In this document: one piece after another, positions 46,611 through 56,932 of the stretch
Layout: each line of letters opens with the position of its first letter
How positions within the stretch are numbered: the stretch's first letter is position 1
Assembly (NCBI RefSeq): GCF_002407605.1
Contig: NZ_NXGV01000001.1
Span: 742,895-806,894 of the forward strand
Direction: 5' to 3'
DNA length: 64,000 nucleotides
DNA from: Marinobacter sp. ANT_B65
GTDB lineage: Bacteria > Pseudomonadota > Gammaproteobacteria > Pseudomonadales > Oleiphilaceae
Made by a program: the position numbers and the translations under genes
Notes under the pieces: generated by a model
Seen by the model: only the letters and a program-made list of their open reading frames with translations
The model's database searches: none
What the model was told of the DNA's origin: nothing

Positions 46611-47462
46611 ATGTTACTTATCATTGGCGCAGTGATTGTTGTTGCCAGCGTTCTTGGCGGGTATACCCTCCACGGCGGCAATTTAATGGTGTTGTGGCAG
46701 CCGACAGAGGTTCTCATAATCTTTGGTGCAGCCATAGGCTCTTTCATAATCGCCAACCCGCTTCATACTGTGAAGGAAGTTTTTTCCGGTGTTTTACGCC
46801 TGCTGACTGGTTCGCCGTTCAATAAATCCTATTACATGGATTTGCTGAGCATGCTTTATGAGCTCTTCGACAAATCCCGCAAGCAAGGCGTAATGTCCAT
46901 TGAGGAAGATATCGATAACCCCGAGTCCAGCCAGATCTTCAGTCGCTACCCGGCGATCATGAAGTCAAAGGAACTGCTCGCTTTCATTACGGATTACCTG
47001 AGAATCATCAGTGCCGGAAATATGGCGACTCATGAGCTTGAAGGCATGATGGAGAGCGAAATCGATAGCCGTCAGCACGAACTTGAAGAACCTGCCCATG
47101 CCGTGAATAAAATTGCCGACGCGTTGCCGGGTCTCGGTATTGTGGCAGCGGTGCTTGGTATTGTAATTACCATGAATTTCCTCAGCGAGGGGCCAGAGCG
47201 TATTGGTCTGAGTGTGGCGGCAGCGCTGGTGGGAACCTTTCTGGGTATCTGGATGGGCTATGGTTTTGTTGGCCCGATGTCCATTGCGATGGAGCACGCT
47301 GCGAAATACGAGCTCAAAGCCTATGAGTGCGTTAAGTCCGCTATTGTTGCCACTGTTTCGGGGCAGGCACCCCAGATGGCCATCGAGTTTGGTCGCAAAG
47401 CGCTGCCAACCGATAAGCGGCCTGGCTTTCAGGAACTGAATGATCATGTGCGCGCCAAATAG
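46611..47462 (+). CDS. motA: Flagellar motor stator protein MotA
   Basis: A 283-residue inner-membrane stator subunit with four membrane helices: two near the N-terminus (residues 1-55), a large cytoplasmic loop, then two (about 165-220) with ADALPGLGIVAAVLGIVIT and VAAALVGTFLGIWMGYGFVG. Conserved charged cytoplasmic residues (RYPAIMKSKELLAF; the ELEE stretch) should contact FliG. With MotB it forms the ion channel that powers rotation. It is followed by motB after 39 bp, and preceded by a sigma-28-like promoter. Confidence 0.95.
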   Translation: MLLIIGAVIVVASVLGGYTLHGGNLMVLWQPTEVLIIFGAAIGSFIIANPLHTVKEVFSGVLRLLTGSPFNKSYYMDLLSMLYELFDKSRKQGVMSIEEDIDNPESSQIFSRYPAIMKSKELLAFITDYLRIISAGNMATHELEGMMESEIDSRQHELEEPAHAVNKIADALPGLGIVAAVLGIVITMNFLSEGPERIGLSVAAALVGTFLGIWMGYGFVGPMSIAMEHAAKYELKAYECVKSAIVATVSGQAPQMAIEFGRKALPTDKRPGFQELNDHVRAK

Positions 47463-47501
47463 CGCCACCTGCTCTCAGACCCCAGACCCAGGAGTGGCCT
47501 T

Positions 47502-48461
47502 GTGGAACAGCAGCCAATAATCATAAAGCGTAAAAAGGTTGTCGCCGGGGGGCACCATGGCGGCTCCTGGAAAGTGGCCTTTGCGGACTTCGCAACGGCA
47601 ATGATGGCATTCTTTCTCGTGCTCTGGCTGACTGCCACGGCATCACCGGAACAGAAAAAAGCTGTGGAGGGTTATTTTCGCGATCCGGTCGGCTTTACAG
47701 ACGGCGGGTCACCGAATCCCGTAGATCTTGAGGGCAGTGCTTCCGTAATCAATGAGGCAAGCATGGATGTTGATCCAGGCCAGATTCCGATCAGCGATAA
47801 TGTGGTGGATGCGCTCTCGGAAACCCTTGAACAGCGCCGTATGAACGAGCTGTTTCAGGAATTGAAACAACGTATTGAAGAGAATGAAACGCTACAGGAA
47901 TTCAAGGACCAGCTGTTAATCGATATCACGGATGAAGGGCTGAGAATCCAGATCGTTGACCGCTCAGGTCGCCCTATGTTCGATAGTGGCAGAGCCGAGC
48001 TGAAATATTATTCGCAGGAAATTCTGTTTGAGCTTGCGAAAACCCTCGGGACTGTAGACAACAGGCTCAGCATTACCGGTCACACAGACGCAACCCCCTT
48101 CGGCGGCCGGCCAGGATACACCAACTGGGAACTTTCAGCCGACCGCGCCAACACTGCCCGCCGGGCCCTGGTCGCAGGCGGCGTACGTGCCCAGCAGATT
48201 GCAAGAGTGGTGGGGTTGAGTGATTCCGTATTATTTGACCAGAGCGAACCGACAGCTGCCGTGAATCGCCGGATTTCCATTATCGTACTCAACAAGAAAA
48301 CTGTGAGCAGTATCCAGAGCAGCGCCAGCGCGACGGGTACGCCTCTTATTGATCTTACGGCGCCATCGGAAGAAGAGCAGAATAAAGCCCGCGAAAACCT
48401 GGAGAGCGGTGACTGGCTGAAGGAGAAAGCGGAGCCTGCACCTGGCGAGCTTGACTGGTAG
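47502..48461 (+). CDS. motB: Flagellar motor stator protein MotB
   Basis: A 319-residue stator subunit. A GTG start with AGGAG about 9 nt upstream gives MEQQPIIIKRKK. The single N-terminal helix contains the channel aspartate in FADFATAMMAFFLVLWL (about residue 29), followed by a periplasmic OmpA-like peptidoglycan-binding domain (about 160-270) with ITGHTDATPFGG and NWELSADRANTARRAL. The C-terminal tail (about 270-319) is hydrophilic and extends beyond the OmpA domain. Cotranscribed with motA. Confidence 0.95.
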   Translation: MEQQPIIIKRKKVVAGGHHGGSWKVAFADFATAMMAFFLVLWLTATASPEQKKAVEGYFRDPVGFTDGGSPNPVDLEGSASVINEASMDVDPGQIPISDNVVDALSETLEQRRMNELFQELKQRIEENETLQEFKDQLLIDITDEGLRIQIVDRSGRPMFDSGRAELKYYSQEILFELAKTLGTVDNRLSITGHTDATPFGGRPGYTNWELSADRANTARRALVAGGVRAQQIARVVGLSDSVLFDQSEPTAAVNRRISIIVLNKKTVSSIQSSASATGTPLIDLTAPSEEEQNKARENLESGDWLKEKAEPAPGELDW

Positions 48462-48480
48462 GTCGCCGGGCAGTGCTATC

Positions 48481-49536
48481 TCAGGTGGCTTTCAGGCCCC
48501 GTGACTGCTGCTCGGCCATATCCTCAAGAATACGATGAAAACTTCGTAGTCGTTCCGGGCTGAGTTTACCCGCTTCAGCCGCTGCATCAATGGCGCAGCC
48601 AGGATCACCCATGTGGCGGCAATTGCGAAACTTGCAGTAGCCAATAACATCGCGAATCTCGCGAAAGCCATACTCTATTTCCTGCGGCGACATATGCCAG
48701 AGGCCGAACTCCCTGATTCCCGGAGAGTCGATCAGGTCGCCGCCCATGGGCAGGTGAAAGAGCTTTGCTGTGGTGGTGGTATGAACACCTTTGCCGGTAC
48801 TTTCTGAAACCGCGCCAACCCGAATTGCTTCATCGGGCATCAGTGTCTGGATAATCGATGATTTACCAACTCCTGACTGGCCCACAAACGCGCTTGTTTT
48901 ACCTTTTACCAGCGCCTCAACCTCTGGTGAAGGTCCGCCGTCGAACTGAACTGCTGATGTGCGGACTATCTCGTAGCCCAGCGCAGCATAGCGTGCCAGC
49001 AGCGCGTCGATCTGGGCCCGGTTGCGATCAGTGATCAGGTCTGTCTTGTTCAGCAGGATGACCGCAGGAATATCTGTGATCTCTGAAGCCACAAGGTACC
49101 GGTCAATCAGGTTGTCATGGGGCTCAGGCTCCGGTGCGATTACCAGAATAATATGATCAATATTCGCCGCTACTGGTTTGACGGCACCAAAATTATCCGG
49201 CCGTTGTAGCAGGTTGTCACGATCACAGCGCGCAACAATCACCCCTGTTTCGTTCTTGCCTGGTCTCCATACAACCCGGTCACCTGTTACCAGGCTGTCG
49301 ATATTCGCCCGGACAAAACAGCGGACAACGTCACCTTTGCGTTCACCCTCCAGGGCTTCCACATCAAGCTGTTGTCCATAGTGAGCAATAATCAGTCCTT
49401 CCTGTTCAGGCCCCAGTTCGCCAGCGTCGGCCTGCGCCTGAACCGACTTCTCTTTGCGGGCCGCGCGGGCAGCGCGCTCCTCCTGAACCTTCTTGATCCG
49501 GAATTGTTGTTGCTTGTTCAGTTGCCGTTTTGCCAT
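48481..49536 (-). CDS. rsgA: Ribosome small-subunit-dependent GTPase RsgA
   Basis: A 351-residue circularly permuted GTPase that acts in 30S maturation. An N-terminal OB domain is followed by the permuted G motifs: LLNKTDLI (G4), GQSGVGKSSIIQTL (G1), DSPGIREFGL (G3). The C-terminal zinc knuckle includes YCKFRNCRHMGDPGC. A basic N-terminus (KRQLNKQQQFRIKKVQEERA) is typical of the E. coli type (350 residues). It is divergent from orn; the 232-bp gap holds the fifth palindromic element. Confidence 0.95.
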   Translation of the reverse strand: MAKRQLNKQQQFRIKKVQEERAARAARKEKSVQAQADAGELGPEQEGLIIAHYGQQLDVEALEGERKGDVVRCFVRANIDSLVTGDRVVWRPGKNETGVIVARCDRDNLLQRPDNFGAVKPVAANIDHIILVIAPEPEPHDNLIDRYLVASEITDIPAVILLNKTDLITDRNRAQIDALLARYAALGYEIVRTSAVQFDGGPSPEVEALVKGKTSAFVGQSGVGKSSIIQTLMPDEAIRVGAVSESTGKGVHTTTTAKLFHLPMGGDLIDSPGIREFGLWHMSPQEIEYGFREIRDVIGYCKFRNCRHMGDPGCAIDAAAEAGKLSPERLRSFHRILEDMAEQQSRGLKAT

Positions 49537-49650
49537 AAAGTCTCAAATAACACGGATGAAAATGGTGACGTTGCTGTGACATCATACGGTAATTAATTAT
49601 GTGTGGCTTTAATATGGCTGTTTCACCAATGGTATAACAGTGAATTATGG

Positions 49651-49735
49651 GGCGGGGCTGTCTTTACCTTCCGGGAGTGTCGGAGGCCATGGATGTGCTC
49701 GTAGCGGTTCCCGGCAGGTAAAGGGCAGCCCCGCC
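49651..49735. repeat. Long intergenic inverted repeat, shortened core (copy 5, before orn)
   Basis: Arms 49651-49676 and 49709-49735 pair over about 26 bp with a one-base bulge and two imperfections, so they look older than the atu copies. The 32-nt core has GGAGGCCATGGA joined directly to TGTGCTCGTAGCGGTT, in the same orientation as copy 4 but with exactly 24 bp missing between its two ATGGA motifs. It lies in the divergent gap, 33 bp before the orn start and on the strand that would be its 5' leader if transcription starts upstream. Confidence 0.9.
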
Positions 49736-49768
49736 TACCAACGACGTTTGGTTAAAGAGGAAAGTAGA

Positions 49769-50311
49769 ATGTCAGCAGGCAATCACCTGGTTTGGATTGA
49801 TCTGGAAATGACCGGCCTTGATCCGGAAAAAGAACGCATCATTGAAATGGCCACCATCATCACTGATTCAGAACTGAACCTGGTGGCCGAAGGCCCGGTA
49901 ATAGCGGTCCATCAACCCGACAACCTGCTGGATGCCATGGATGAATGGTGTACCCGCACCCACGGCGAAAGCGGGTTAACGAAGCGTGTCCGGGAAAGCA
50001 AAGTCTCCGAGGCTGAGGCAGAGCAACAAACACTGGCCTTTCTCAAAGAGTATCTTGAAGCCGGAAAATCCCCCCTGTGCGGTAACAGTATTGGCCAGGA
50101 TCGCCGTTTCCTCGTGAAATACATGCCTCAGCTGGAAGATTTCTTCCACTACCGAAACCTTGATGTTTCCACCGTAAAAGAACTGGCCCGCCGTTGGCGT
50201 CCGGATGTGCTGAAAGGTGTGAAGAAGCAGGGCAGTCATCAGGCGCTGGATGATATCCGTGATTCTATCAACGAGTTGCGCTACTACCGGGAGCACTTTT
50301 TCAAGCTATAA
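49769..50311 (+). CDS. orn: Oligoribonuclease
   Basis: A 180-residue DEDDh 3'-5' exonuclease that degrades 2-5-nt RNA, including pGpG from c-di-GMP turnover. Active-site residues are Asp11 and Glu13 ([10 protein letters not shown]), Asp in [10 protein letters not shown], and His/Asp in HQALDDI. The frame is open from 49640, but ATG 49769 with AGAGGAAAG upstream gives the family start [16 protein letters not shown]. It overlaps the end of convergent queG by 6 bp. The c-di-GMP proteins of this window feed pGpG to this enzyme. Confidence 0.96.
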   Translation: MSAGNHLVWIDLEMTGLDPEKERIIEMATIITDSELNLVAEGPVIAVHQPDNLLDAMDEWCTRTHGESGLTKRVRESKVSEAEAEQQTLAFLKEYLEAGKSPLCGNSIGQDRRFLVKYMPQLEDFFHYRNLDVSTVKELARRWRPDVLKGVKKQGSHQALDDIRDSINELRYYREHFFKL

Positions 50312-51385
50312 GCCATGCTGTGCCAGGGCCCATTGAACATGCTCGCGGACCATATCTGAAGGGTAGTCCGCGCGCTGTTTCAAGGCTTCAATGACCGGAA
50401 TTGTAGAAGGCGCATTGCCCAGCCCCACCGCAAGATTGCGCAGCCATCCTTCATAACCTGTGCGGCGAATTGCCGAACCCTCAGTTCGTTTTAAAAACTG
50501 CTCTTCAGTCCATAAAAACAGTTCCGCCAGCGAACTGTTGTTCAGGCCGTGTCTGGGCTGAAAATCATCCTCACGGGTAGGCTTTTTAAACTTCTGCCAG
50601 GGGCAGACGAGTTGGCAGTCATCGCAGCCAAAAACCCGGTTGCCCATCAGGGCGCGCAGATCTTCCGGAATGCTCCCCTTGAGTTCTATTGTGAGGTAAC
50701 TGATACAGCGCCGGGCATCCAGCTTGTGTGGCCCCACAAAAGCATCCGTCGGGCACAGGTCGAGGCAGGCGGAGCAGGTGCCGCAATGATCGGTTTCAAA
50801 GGCAGGGTCTACGGGCAGGGGGGCGCTGGTAAATATCTCGCCAAGGAAAAAGAAGGATCCGGCCTTTGGGTGTATCAGCATATTGTTTTTGCCTATCCAG
50901 CCCAGCCCGGCACGTTGTGCCAGAGCTCTTTCCAGTACGGGGGCGCTATCTACAAAGGCACGGTGGTCATAGCCGCTTACTGCATCGTCAATTTTTTTTG
51001 CCAGGGTTGCCAGCCGCTTGCGGATCAGTTTGTGATAGTCCCGGCCAAGGGCGTAGCGAGTAATATAGGCGTTTTCGCGGTTAGTAAGCGCTTCTTTCGG
51101 GCTGTCCGGTGTGGGCATATAATCCATGCGTACAGAGATTACCCTGGTTGTACCAGGCACCAGGGATTTCGGGGTATAGCGTTTATCCCCGTGGTGAGCC
51201 ATGTACTCCATCTCACCCTGATATCCCTTGGCCAGCCAGTCCTGCAGATGCTGGGCATGTTTGCCAGTGTCTGCGGTTGTGATACCGGAGTCGGAAAACC
51301 CGAGCTCTCTGGCCCATTGCCGGATAAGTGCAGGCAAATCAGTCAGTTCTGGAATCACAGATTTGTCGGTTTCAGTTGTGCTCAT
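50306..51385 (-). CDS. queG: Epoxyqueuosine reductase
   Basis: A 359-residue cobalamin/iron-sulfur enzyme that reduces epoxyqueuosine to queuosine in tRNA. The two [4Fe-4S] motifs are [16 protein letters not shown] and [12 protein letters not shown]-terminal family features are [12 protein letters not shown] and [19 protein letters not shown]-like repeat tail follows ([13 protein letters not shown]). It ends 6 bp inside orn and is divergent from nnr, the same neighbour as in E. coli and Pseudomonas. Confidence 0.95.
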   Translation of the reverse strand: MSTTETDKSVIPELTDLPALIRQWARELGFSDSGITTADTGKHAQHLQDWLAKGYQGEMEYMAHHGDKRYTPKSLVPGTTRVISVRMDYMPTPDSPKEALTNRENAYITRYALGRDYHKLIRKRLATLAKKIDDAVSGYDHRAFVDSAPVLERALAQRAGLGWIGKNNMLIHPKAGSFFFLGEIFTSAPLPVDPAFETDHCGTCSACLDLCPTDAFVGPHKLDARRCISYLTIELKGSIPEDLRALMGNRVFGCDDCQLVCPWQKFKKPTREDDFQPRHGLNNSSLAELFLWTEEQFLKRTEGSAIRRTGYEGWLRNLAVGLGNAPSTIPVIEALKQRADYPSDMVREHVQWALAQHGL

Positions 51386-51532
51386 AGTTTCCGTTGTGCC
51401 AACTGCCCGGCAGGCGCTGGGAATAAGTATATTTAATTTGATTAAGTTATGACCTTTTCTATGGTTTTGCTATGCTTTACAGATAGCTGGCCAATTTTCT
51501 TAAACCGGTTTCTGTAACGGGAGCAAAGGTTC

Positions 51533-53092
51533 ATGCCACCGCACACTGGAGGCAGTTTATCAGATGCGCTGTTTTCCGCCGATTCTGTGCGCCGTATCGA
51601 TCAGTATGTAATCGGGCGCCAGGGCGTTGACGGCTTCGAATTGATGCAGTCTGCTGCCCGGGCGGCGTTTCGCCGACTGGTCGGGCACTGGCCCGATGTG
51701 GAGCAGTTACTGGTTCTTTGCGGCGCCGGTAATAACGGCGGCGATGGTTATCTTGTTGCTGCAAGGGCAGTCAGCCACGGGCTGACTGTACGTTGTATTG
51801 CGGTTGCACCTGCGGACAAACTTGGTGGTGATGCCCGCAAAGCCTGGGAGAAGGCGGTTGCGGATGGCGTGGAGGTGGAGGAGTTGGCAGACCTGGGCGA
51901 AGTCGGGCTGGCATCTCTGTTTGAATCGGCAGAGTTGATTGTTGATGCCATGCTGGGGACGGGTGTTTCCGGTGCTCCCAGAGAGCCGTTTGCCAGCGTA
52001 ATTGCGCGCTGTAACCGCTCTGGTTTACCTGTGTTGGCAGTTGATCTGCCATCGGGGCTGAACGCTACCACCGGAGCGGCCGAGGGTGAGGTAATACAGG
52101 CTGCTCTTACGGTCACCTTTATCGGCCGTAAAGTTGGGCTGTATACCGGTCAGGGTGCTGCCGTGTGTGGTGGTGTGATTTTTGAAACGCTGAACGCGGA
52201 TACGGGTGTTGTCGGGAGTGGTGAGTGCCCGATAGCCACGCTTCGACGCTGGGACTCCGTAAAATCCTGGCTGCCTGCCCGTGCGGCTGACGCGCATAAG
52301 GGTCGGTTTGGCCATGTCCTTGTGGTTGCCGGAGACCGGGGGTTCGGCGGTGCCGGTATTCTGGCTGCAGAAGCAGCGGTGCGCTCCGGAGCCGGGTTGG
52401 TTTCACTGGCTACGCGCCCGGAACATGTCACGGCCGCCTTGGCGAGGTGCCCGTCGGTCATGGTTCATGGCTTGATTCACGGTTCGGAATTGCCGGCAAT
52501 GCTCGATGCGGCAACGGTAGTCGTGTGTGGGCCCGGTTTGGGGAGAAGCGCCTGGGGGCAGCAAATGCTCCAGCAGGTAATTGAAAGCGGCAAGCCCCGC
52601 GTTCTGGATGCGGATGCCCTTAACCTGCTTTCGTCACGGGTAACCACGTGTGCCAGCGCACAGATTCTTACGCCCCACCCGGGAGAGGCTGCAAGATTAC
52701 TGGACTGCAGGGTTCCGGATATAGAGGTGAATCGTATAGCTGCCGCCCGCAAACTGCAGTCCCTTTACGGCGGTGTAGTGTTGCTGAAGGGGGCCGGGAC
52801 GGTTATCGCGTCCGGGGCCGATGTGGTGGATATTGCGGGTGGCAGCAACCCCGGGATGGCGACTGGCGGCATGGGAGATGTGTTGTCGGGCGTCATTGGT
52901 GCGCTCTACGCCCAGATGATTGAAGAGCCTGCGCATGCTGCAACAATCGGGGCGGCTGTGCATCTTGAGGCAGCCTGCAGGGCATCGGCTGATAAAGGAT
53001 ACATGGGGTTGATACCGACCGACGTAATCGACGCATTGCCTCAGGTTTTCCGGGAAACAGAGGCAGTCAGTAGTTGCATCGGGGAGAACTGA
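51533..53092 (+). CDS. nnr: Bifunctional NAD(P)H-hydrate epimerase/ADP-dependent dehydratase
   Basis: A 519-residue fusion of NnrE (YjeF_N, about residues 1-220) with NnrD (YjeF_C, about 235-510), which repairs hydrated NAD(P)H. YjeF_N has CGAGNNGGDGYLVA; YjeF_C has GHVLVVAGDRGFGGA, LDADALNLL, LTPHPGEAARLL and the ATP-binding NPGMATGGMGDVLSGV. The stop overlaps the ATG of tsaE (TGATG), so the two are coupled. First gene of a plus-strand block (nnr-tsaE-amiB-mutL-miaA-hfq-hflX-hflK-hflC) of conserved order. Confidence 0.95.
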   Translation: MPPHTGGSLSDALFSADSVRRIDQYVIGRQGVDGFELMQSAARAAFRRLVGHWPDVEQLLVLCGAGNNGGDGYLVAARAVSHGLTVRCIAVAPADKLGGDARKAWEKAVADGVEVEELADLGEVGLASLFESAELIVDAMLGTGVSGAPREPFASVIARCNRSGLPVLAVDLPSGLNATTGAAEGEVIQAALTVTFIGRKVGLYTGQGAAVCGGVIFETLNADTGVVGSGECPIATLRRWDSVKSWLPARAADAHKGRFGHVLVVAGDRGFGGAGILAAEAAVRSGAGLVSLATRPEHVTAALARCPSVMVHGLIHGSELPAMLDAATVVVCGPGLGRSAWGQQMLQQVIESGKPRVLDADALNLLSSRVTTCASAQILTPHPGEAARLLDCRVPDIEVNRIAAARKLQSLYGGVVLLKGAGTVIASGADVVDIAGGSNPGMATGGMGDVLSGVIGALYAQMIEEPAHAATIGAAVHLEAACRASADKGYMGLIPTDVIDALPQVFRETEAVSSCIGEN

Positions 53093-53589
53093 TGAGCATT
53101 TTCGGAAACGAGCGCAGGTTGTTTCTTGAAGGTGAGGCTGAAACAGAGAAACTGGGCGGCGAACTGGCCCGTCTGGCAAAAGAGTCGGGACATGGGCTGA
53201 CGGTGTTTCTTGAGGGCGACCTCGGCATGGGTAAGACCACCTTCAGCCGGGGAGTGATCCGTGGTCTGGGGCACGAAGGTGCGGTGAAGAGCCCGACTTA
53301 TACGCTTGTTGAGCCCTACGAAGAACTGTCACCGCCGGCCTATCATTTTGATCTGTACAGGCTGGGTGACCCGGAAGAGTTGGAATACATGGGTATCCGG
53401 GATTATTTTAACGGCCAGAGTATTTGTCTTATTGAATGGCCGGAGCGGGGGCAGGGGCTGCTTCCTTCACCGGATCTTGAAGTGCACCTGGAGTATCAGG
53501 GTGAAGGTCGCTCGGCAGTGGTCCGGGCGCGCTCGGAACTGGGTGCATCACTTTTGAACGAACTTGAACTGATAGGGCTGGACCATTAA
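53092..53589 (+). CDS. tsaE: tRNA threonylcarbamoyladenosine (t6A37) synthesis ATPase TsaE
   Basis: A 165-residue P-loop ATPase needed for tRNA t6A37 synthesis with TsaB/TsaC/TsaD. The Walker A motif EGDLGMGKTTFSRG is at about residues 38-51, and the HFDLYRLGDPEELEYMG segment is characteristic. A TTG 18 nt upstream is in frame, but ATG 53092, overlapping the nnr stop, is the better start. Its stop is followed after 31 bp by amiB. Confidence 0.95.
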   Translation: MSIFGNERRLFLEGEAETEKLGGELARLAKESGHGLTVFLEGDLGMGKTTFSRGVIRGLGHEGAVKSPTYTLVEPYEELSPPAYHFDLYRLGDPEELEYMGIRDYFNGQSICLIEWPERGQGLLPSPDLEVHLEYQGEGRSAVVRARSELGASLLNELELIGLDH

Positions 53590-53620
53590 AGGGCCAGCAC
53601 TGGATAAACAGGCAAGCTGT

Positions 53621-54982
53621 ATGACTAAATTCAAGCTCACGATGAAAACAACGATTGCTCTGGCATCTTTGTGGTTGCTCATGTCGAGCCTGTGCGCGCA
53701 GGCAGGTACACAGGTGGAAGGTATCCGCATCTGGCCGGCACCGGATCACACCCGGCTGGTACTGGATACTGCAGGCAAGGTCGATCACAACATGTTTGCA
53801 CTGAGTAACCCTGCGCGTCTGGTGATTGACCTCAAGAACACCCGGCTGAAAACAGATTTCGCTAAACTCGATCTGTCTAACAGCCCGGTCCGGCGTATTC
53901 GTAGTGCCACACGCAACGGCACTGACCTGAGAGTCGTTCTTGATCTGGCCAAGGACATCAAACCGCGCAGCTTCCAGCTGGAACCCAATCAACAGTATGG
54001 CCATCGCCTGGTGCTTGACCTTATTGATGAAAGTGGAAGCCGTCTGGAGAAGGCTGCCAAGCCTACGGTAACCCACGATTCAGCCGGCAAACGCGATGTT
54101 GTTGTAGTTATTGATGCAGGCCACGGTGGTGAGGATCCGGGAGCTATAGGCCCCAAGGGTACGCGTGAAAAAGATGTGGTTCTGAAAATGGCTCACATTC
54201 TCGCGGATATGATTAATAAGCAGTCTGGCTATACCGCCAAGCTCACCCGGACGGGAGACTATTATATCGGGTTGAGGAACCGGACAATTCTGGCCCGCAA
54301 ATACAGTGCTGATCTCTTTGTTTCTGTACATGCAGACGCGTTTCGTACGCCACAGCCCAAAGGCGCCTCGGTATTTGCGTTGTCTCAGCGCGGTGCGACC
54401 AGTGAAACAGCCCGCTGGCTGGCACAGAGCGAAAACCGATCTGACCTTATCGGCGGTACCGGGGGAGTTTCTCTTGATGGGCGCGACGATATGTTGGCTG
54501 GTGTGTTGCTTGATCTGTCTATGACGGCGAGCATTAACGCCAGTCTGGGTGTGGGCAGTTCTGTATTGGGCAAGCTCAACGGTGTGGCTAAACTGCACAA
54601 GCCAGGTGTAGAGCAGGCTGCGTTCGCTGTGCTCAAGTCACCGGATATCCCTTCTATCCTTGTGGAGGCGGGTTTCATCTCCAATCCTCAGGAAGAGAAG
54701 AATCTTGCAACAGACTGGTATCGCCGCAAGCTGGCTGGCGCAATCATGAATGGTATTGATGAGTACTTCCGTAAAACACCTCCCCCTGGCACCTTGCTGG
54801 CATGGCAGAAACAGAGCCGTCAGGGGGGCAGTCGTGTAAGTCAGTACAGAGTTCAGAGCGGCGATACGCTTTCAGGAGTAGCCAGGAAAAATCAGACTAC
54901 TGTCAGCGAGCTTATGCAGTATAACGGCTTGAGGGATGACCGTGTTATGGTAGGGCAAACCATTCGCATTCCCTCATCCTGA
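53621..54982 (+). CDS. amiB: N-acetylmuramoyl-L-alanine amidase
   Basis: A 453-residue periplasmic cell-wall hydrolase of the AmiB/C type that cleaves the amide between MurNAc and L-Ala during daughter-cell separation. Order: signal peptide (cleavage after about CAQAG), AMIN domain (about 28-130, GIRIWPAPDHTRLVL), zinc amidase_3 (about 155-385; DAGHGGEDPGAIG, the second zinc ligand region and LVEAGFISNP), then a LysM domain at the C-terminus (VQSGDTLSGVARKN). Among E. coli AmiA/B/C only AmiB carries no LysM, so the architecture is the Pseudomonas type. Confidence 0.94.
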   Translation: MTKFKLTMKTTIALASLWLLMSSLCAQAGTQVEGIRIWPAPDHTRLVLDTAGKVDHNMFALSNPARLVIDLKNTRLKTDFAKLDLSNSPVRRIRSATRNGTDLRVVLDLAKDIKPRSFQLEPNQQYGHRLVLDLIDESGSRLEKAAKPTVTHDSAGKRDVVVVIDAGHGGEDPGAIGPKGTREKDVVLKMAHILADMINKQSGYTAKLTRTGDYYIGLRNRTILARKYSADLFVSVHADAFRTPQPKGASVFALSQRGATSETARWLAQSENRSDLIGGTGGVSLDGRDDMLAGVLLDLSMTASINASLGVGSSVLGKLNGVAKLHKPGVEQAAFAVLKSPDIPSILVEAGFISNPQEEKNLATDWYRRKLAGAIMNGIDEYFRKTPPPGTLLAWQKQSRQGGSRVSQYRVQSGDTLSGVARKNQTTVSELMQYNGLRDDRVMVGQTIRIPSS

Positions 54983-55014
54983 GCAACATTCCGAACAAAA
55001 GGTAGTCCTGAAAT

Positions 55015-56931
55015 ATGCCCTCCATCCGATTGCTCTCGCCGCGATTGGCAAACCAGATTGCCGCAGGCGAGGTAGTTGAACGCCCTGCATCTGTCGTCAA
55101 GGAACTGGTTGAAAATGCACTGGATGCTGGTGCTGACCGTATTGATGTCGAAGTGGAGCAGGGTGGCGTCAAGCTGATCCGGGTGCGTGATGATGGCAGT
55201 GGTATTGCCGAAAGTGATCTGCCCATGGCACTCAGTCGTCATGCCACCAGTAAAATTGCCAGTCTGGATGATCTGGAATCCGTATCTTCCCTCGGATTCA
55301 GGGGTGAGGCTCTGGCCAGTATCAGCTCTGTATCCCGCCTGGCGCTGACCTCTCGTACTGAGGATCAGGAGGCAGCTTCCCGTGTAGAGGTTGAAGGTCG
55401 TGACATGGATGCACGAATCTCGCCGGCAGCACATCCTGTGGGAACCACTGTTGAAGTACGGGATCTCTTTTTTAACACCCCTGCAAGGCGCAAGTTTCTG
55501 CGTACCGAGAAAACCGAATTCAATCACGTTGAAGAATGCGTACGCCGTCAGGCTCTTGGCCGGTTTGACGCGGGCTTTACGCTGCGTCATAACCAGCGGG
55601 TTGTTCAGAATCTCCGGCCTGCGGAGTCTGTGCTGGACAGGGAACGCCGCATTGGCGCCTTGTGCGGGCAGAAGTTTATCGACAACGCAGTGGTTATCGA
55701 TGCGGAAGCCACGGGGTTGCGGTTGTGGGGGTGGGTGGCTTTGCCAACGTTCTCTCGCAGTCAGGCCGACCTTCAGTATTTCTTTGTGAATGGCCGGGTA
55801 ATCCGTGATCGGCTGGTGGCGCATGCCGTGCGTCAGGCCTACCGCGATGTGTTGTATAACAATCGTCACCCGGCGTTTGTGCTTTACCTTGAAGTTGATC
55901 CTGCAACGGTGGATGTGAACGTGCATCCGACCAAGCACGAAGTGCGTTTCCGTGATGGTCGTCTGGTTCACGATTTCATTTTCCGGACTTTACACAAAGC
56001 CCTGGCTGATGTGCGGCCGGACGACCACTTTCGTGGCGCCGCGGCTCAGTCCTTCAGCCGTGAAGCAGCCGGGCAGGGAGAATCTCAGACAGACAGTCAG
56101 GCCGCTCAGGCCCGACCCTGGAACGGGCAGCCAGGGATTCCGTCAACGGGAAACCATATACCGGGTACTGGTTTTGGTGGGCAGGCAGCCCCGCAACAGG
56201 AGTGGAAAGCCAGTGATCAGATGGCTTTCTACAAGTCTCTTGGCGGGGGTGGTGTCAGCTCTCCGCAAGCGTCGGTATCTCATGGGAGCACTGAAAGTGT
56301 AGCTGGCTCCAGGGCCGACTACCCGGGCATTGCTGACGATCAGGCCGAGCCACCTTTGGGTTATGCCATTGCTCAGCTGCATGGCATTTATGTGCTGGCA
56401 CAGAGCAGCGCCGGAATGATCGTCGTAGATATGCATGCAGCCCACGAGCGGATTACATACGAACGCATGAAGCGCGCCCTGGCAGAACAGGATCTTAAAA
56501 GCCAGCCGTTACTGGTGCCTCTGTCTCTTGCTGTCAGTCAAAAAGAAGCAGCCTTGGCAGAGACTCATGGGGACGAGTTGCAACAGCTTGGGCTTCAGAT
56601 TGAGCGGATCGGGCCGGAGACGCTTGCTATCCGGCAGGTTCCCGCGCTGTTGCGGGGGGCAGACACGGAGCAGCTTGTCAGGGATGTTTTATCTGACCTG
56701 ATCGAGCATGGCCAGAGTGACCGCATTGAAGCCGTTACCCATGAGCTTCTGGGTACCATGGCCTGCCATGGTTCAGTGCGTGCAAATCGCCAGCTGACTA
56801 TACCGGAAATGAACTCTCTGCTTCGGGATATGGAAGCGACAGAGCGCAGCGGCCAATGTAATCATGGTCGCCCAACCTGGACGCTGGTTACGCTGGCGGA
56901 GCTGGATAAACTGTTTTTGCGGGGGAGGTAG
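55015..56931 (+). CDS. mutL: DNA mismatch repair protein MutL
   Basis: A 638-residue GHKL ATPase with the N-terminal motifs [28 protein letters not shown], and RDDGSGI, then [12 protein letters not shown]. The C-terminal half has [12 protein letters not shown], matching the D-x-H-A-x2-E-x4-E endonuclease motif of nicking MutL proteins. This is the Pseudomonas type, for species without MutH. The linker (about 345-430) is proline/glutamine-rich. It is followed by miaA after 1 bp, as in E. coli and Pseudomonas. Confidence 0.96.
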   Translation: MPSIRLLSPRLANQIAAGEVVERPASVVKELVENALDAGADRIDVEVEQGGVKLIRVRDDGSGIAESDLPMALSRHATSKIASLDDLESVSSLGFRGEALASISSVSRLALTSRTEDQEAASRVEVEGRDMDARISPAAHPVGTTVEVRDLFFNTPARRKFLRTEKTEFNHVEECVRRQALGRFDAGFTLRHNQRVVQNLRPAESVLDRERRIGALCGQKFIDNAVVIDAEATGLRLWGWVALPTFSRSQADLQYFFVNGRVIRDRLVAHAVRQAYRDVLYNNRHPAFVLYLEVDPATVDVNVHPTKHEVRFRDGRLVHDFIFRTLHKALADVRPDDHFRGAAAQSFSREAAGQGESQTDSQAAQARPWNGQPGIPSTGNHIPGTGFGGQAAPQQEWKASDQMAFYKSLGGGGVSSPQASVSHGSTESVAGSRADYPGIADDQAEPPLGYAIAQLHGIYVLAQSSAGMIVVDMHAAHERITYERMKRALAEQDLKSQPLLVPLSLAVSQKEAALAETHGDELQQLGLQIERIGPETLAIRQVPALLRGADTEQLVRDVLSDLIEHGQSDRIEAVTHELLGTMACHGSVRANRQLTIPEMNSLLRDMEATERSGQCNHGRPTWTLVTLAELDKLFLRGR

Positions 56932-56932
56932 A

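Noticed and set aside
55694..55906. Antisense frames across mutL
   Set aside because: Shadows of a clearly coding gene.
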